A stretch of DNA of 64,000 bases, taken from positions 14,938,721-15,002,720 of the forward strand of contig NW_025062479.1 in the NCBI RefSeq assembly GCF_000002995.4. The letters run 5' to 3'. This DNA comes from Brugia malayi. Lineage: Eukaryota > Nematoda > Chromadorea > Rhabditida > Onchocercidae. Positions within the stretch are counted from its first letter, which is position 1, and each line of letters starts with the position of its first letter. Made by a program: the position numbers and the translations under genes. This document shows positions 62,346-64,000 of the stretch, in pieces. The notes beneath the pieces are model-generated. The model was not told the DNA's origin and ran no database searches. It saw only the letters and a list, made by a program, of their open reading frames with translations.

Positions 62346-62596
62346 TTAAATTCTTTCTGTATTGTTATCTTCAGCAAGTGCAGCATAGAAACACTTTTGA
62401 GAACAGTATCGTCGTTGTCGATGACATCTAAACTGACCAATTTGTTGTTCCAACATACCGCAATAAAAGCATAATGAATATCCAAATCGTTGCTTATCCT
62501 TAATGAAACGATCACCAAAGATTACAATTGATCCTTTTGGACGCCACACATTAATAATATGCCGATCAAAATCAGTCATTACCCATGTTCGATTTC
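62346..62596 (-). CDS. Unrecognised protein, last exon with possible zinc-binding cysteines
   Basis: Minus-strand exon from an acceptor TTTTTAG (exon starts at 62596, two bases completing a codon) to TAA at 62346-62348. It encodes NRTWVMTDFDRHIINVWRP, then KGSIVIFGDRFIKDKQRFGY, then a cysteine block CFYCG, FRCHRQRRYCSQKC, ending DNNTERI. The spacing CxxC-x(12)-C-x(6)-C-x(3)-C recalls a MYND-type or treble-clef zinc site, but not closely enough to name. The rest of the gene must lie to the right; I could not find a convincing upstream exon before the window ends. An ATG-initiated frame at 63313 (MNSVIISADSTFDSS...) is a weak candidate. Confidence 0.55.
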
Positions 62597-64000
62597 CTAA
62601 AAATAATTATTTTTGAAGTTAGAAAAAAAGATTAAAATTTCTTCCTTTTTTTTATATAAACAAAAACTAAAAGAAACCAAAAGTTTTTTAGAGCCTTTAT
62701 TCTTACAAAATAGTCGCGAGTGCTATTTGATTATTGATGTTTCCAACATTGCCTAAATTATCGATGCGGTTCATCCTTTAATGATACATATTACAATTAA
62801 TCTAAAGCCTTTACGATTGAATAACTTTTTATTAAACTAAGCAATTTAGTCATTAATTTAAGCTAGTTCAGTAAAATTAGCTTAGATAGGCAAAAAATAA
62901 ACATTATCCATTTGGTTTTTTTGATACTTCTAAATTTTCGGCATCCAGTCATTTCTAATCTTGTATTACTATTAGTAGGCCAGATTTTACCAAATGTATA
63001 CAAAAATGAGCTAAGTAAGCCTGGCATTAAATTAAATTGTAAATAAAGTTTCTTTCGGCTTCTATCTTCTGCTCATTTCTTTACTTCTTTTAAAAATGCA
63101 ATTTCATTTAAAAGAAAGAATCAATTAAATTTATACCTAAATTTAATTAGGCCATTCATTAAAATTAAAATGTTTATCAAATTAATATGACAAATTGATC
63201 GTATAGTGTATAAATTCTGATCCGTTTTGTTTAATTAATTTCAACAAAAAGACTGTCGGATGCGGTGTGGAAGAGTCGAAAGTGCTGTCAGCGGAAATTA
63301 TTACTGAATTCATAAAATGACAAATTTAAGCATTTATGATAAATTGAACTACACTTGGACTAATTTTGTAGGTCATAATCAAATAAAGACACAACATCAT
63401 GCTTCGTTTACAGATCAAAAGAACTATAAATAAGACTAAGTCAAAGGCTTTCATTTTCTAAATTTCAATAAAACCACCATTAGATGTGATATGTAATGAG
63501 AGAAAATGTTACTATAGATATGATACGATCTTATAGTAAACGTCACCGCTAAAAATTATTAGAAAACAAAATAAAAAAAAAATTGCTGTGTCCTTGATAA
63601 AATGAAGGAAAAAGAAAAATCGAATATATTAGGAAGAAAATTGAATTAATATTAAACGCATCACATTTAATTAATATTTCATCAAAATATATCTAATAAT
63701 AATTATAAATAATAATTACATAATACTATAATGAGGCAATATTTGAGTTCATTATTAATTTACATCTAACTTTACACATAGCTTTTATATTTCTCTATTC
63801 TATTAAAAAAAAAAAAAAAAAGTCATAACTGGCATATGCTGAAATATGCAACGATTAATTCAAAATTTAAAGGTTATATCATTTTTTGTTCTAATCCTTT
63901 CTTATGATATTACTATGAAAAATTATTTTCGTAATAATTTATTAGTGTGTAGTAACTATATAAATAAAATGTAACTTTAAAGTATTGGCTACATTTTTCA
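62597..64000. other. Right end of window, no assigned exon
   Basis: The stretch at 63240-63330 is less AT-rich. On the minus strand it has a 44-codon frame from ATG 63313 (MNSVIISADSTFDSSTPHP...), which could be an early exon of the 62.3 kb gene; no convincing donor was seen. The rest is AT-rich, with an A-run near 63806. Confidence 0.4.

Noticed and set aside
1..64000. CRISPR arrays, insertion sequences, intact transposons or viral genes
   Set aside because: No regularly spaced repeats, no transposase, reverse transcriptase or integrase motifs were seen in any frame.

Overview
The window looks like AT-rich nuclear DNA of a nematode, probably a clade III (spirurid or filarial-type) worm. Genes are cut into many short exons, introns end mostly in TTTCAG or TTTTAG, and several start codons sit a few bases after such an acceptor, as expected for spliced-leader trans-splicing. 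The homeobox gene and the kinase are metazoan families. Homopolymer runs and degenerate triplet repeats fill the non-coding DNA. The species cannot be named from the sequence alone.

Layout. 0-1.6 kb (+): the 3' end of cactin. 3.9-6.7 kb (+): an unrecognised, probably secreted protein of about 266 aa with ten cysteines. 7.9-13.3 kb (+): a complete PRP6 splicing factor gene (17 exons, about 970 aa). 14.4-16.2 kb (+): mitochondrial ribosomal protein MRPS18B/mS40. 16.5-20.4 kb (-): a membrane-anchored or secreted spermidine-synthase-fold methyltransferase (9 exons, about 314 aa). 20.4-36.1 kb: about 15.7 kb without recognisable genes, with a few GC-richer islands carrying inverted repeats. 36.1-40.8 kb (+): a BarH-class homeobox gene. 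40.8-52.7 kb: a second gene-poor stretch. 52.7-53.2 kb (-): fragments of a small unrecognised gene. 53.4-59.8 kb (-): a complete PLK4/SAK/ZYG-1-type kinase gene (20 exons, about 853 aa). 61.5 kb (-): a tRNA-Leu(CAG)-like gene. 62.3-62.6 kb (-): the last exon of an unrecognised gene with a possible zinc-binding motif.

The genes do not form one pathway. Cactin and PRP6 both act in pre-mRNA splicing. MRPS18B serves mitochondrial translation, PLK4 centriole duplication, and BarH neuronal or cell-fate transcription. The large empty flanks around BarH fit the usual layout of a developmental regulator with distant enhancers. All exon structures were deduced by eye from reading frame, splice sites and phase; no transcripts or searches were available. 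I see no prokaryotic features, CRISPR array, intact transposon or viral sequence, and no clear new multi-gene system. The most unusual items are the secreted cysteine-rich protein, the anchored methyltransferase, a nested palindrome at 26.3 kb, and recurrent GTTCGT splice donors.
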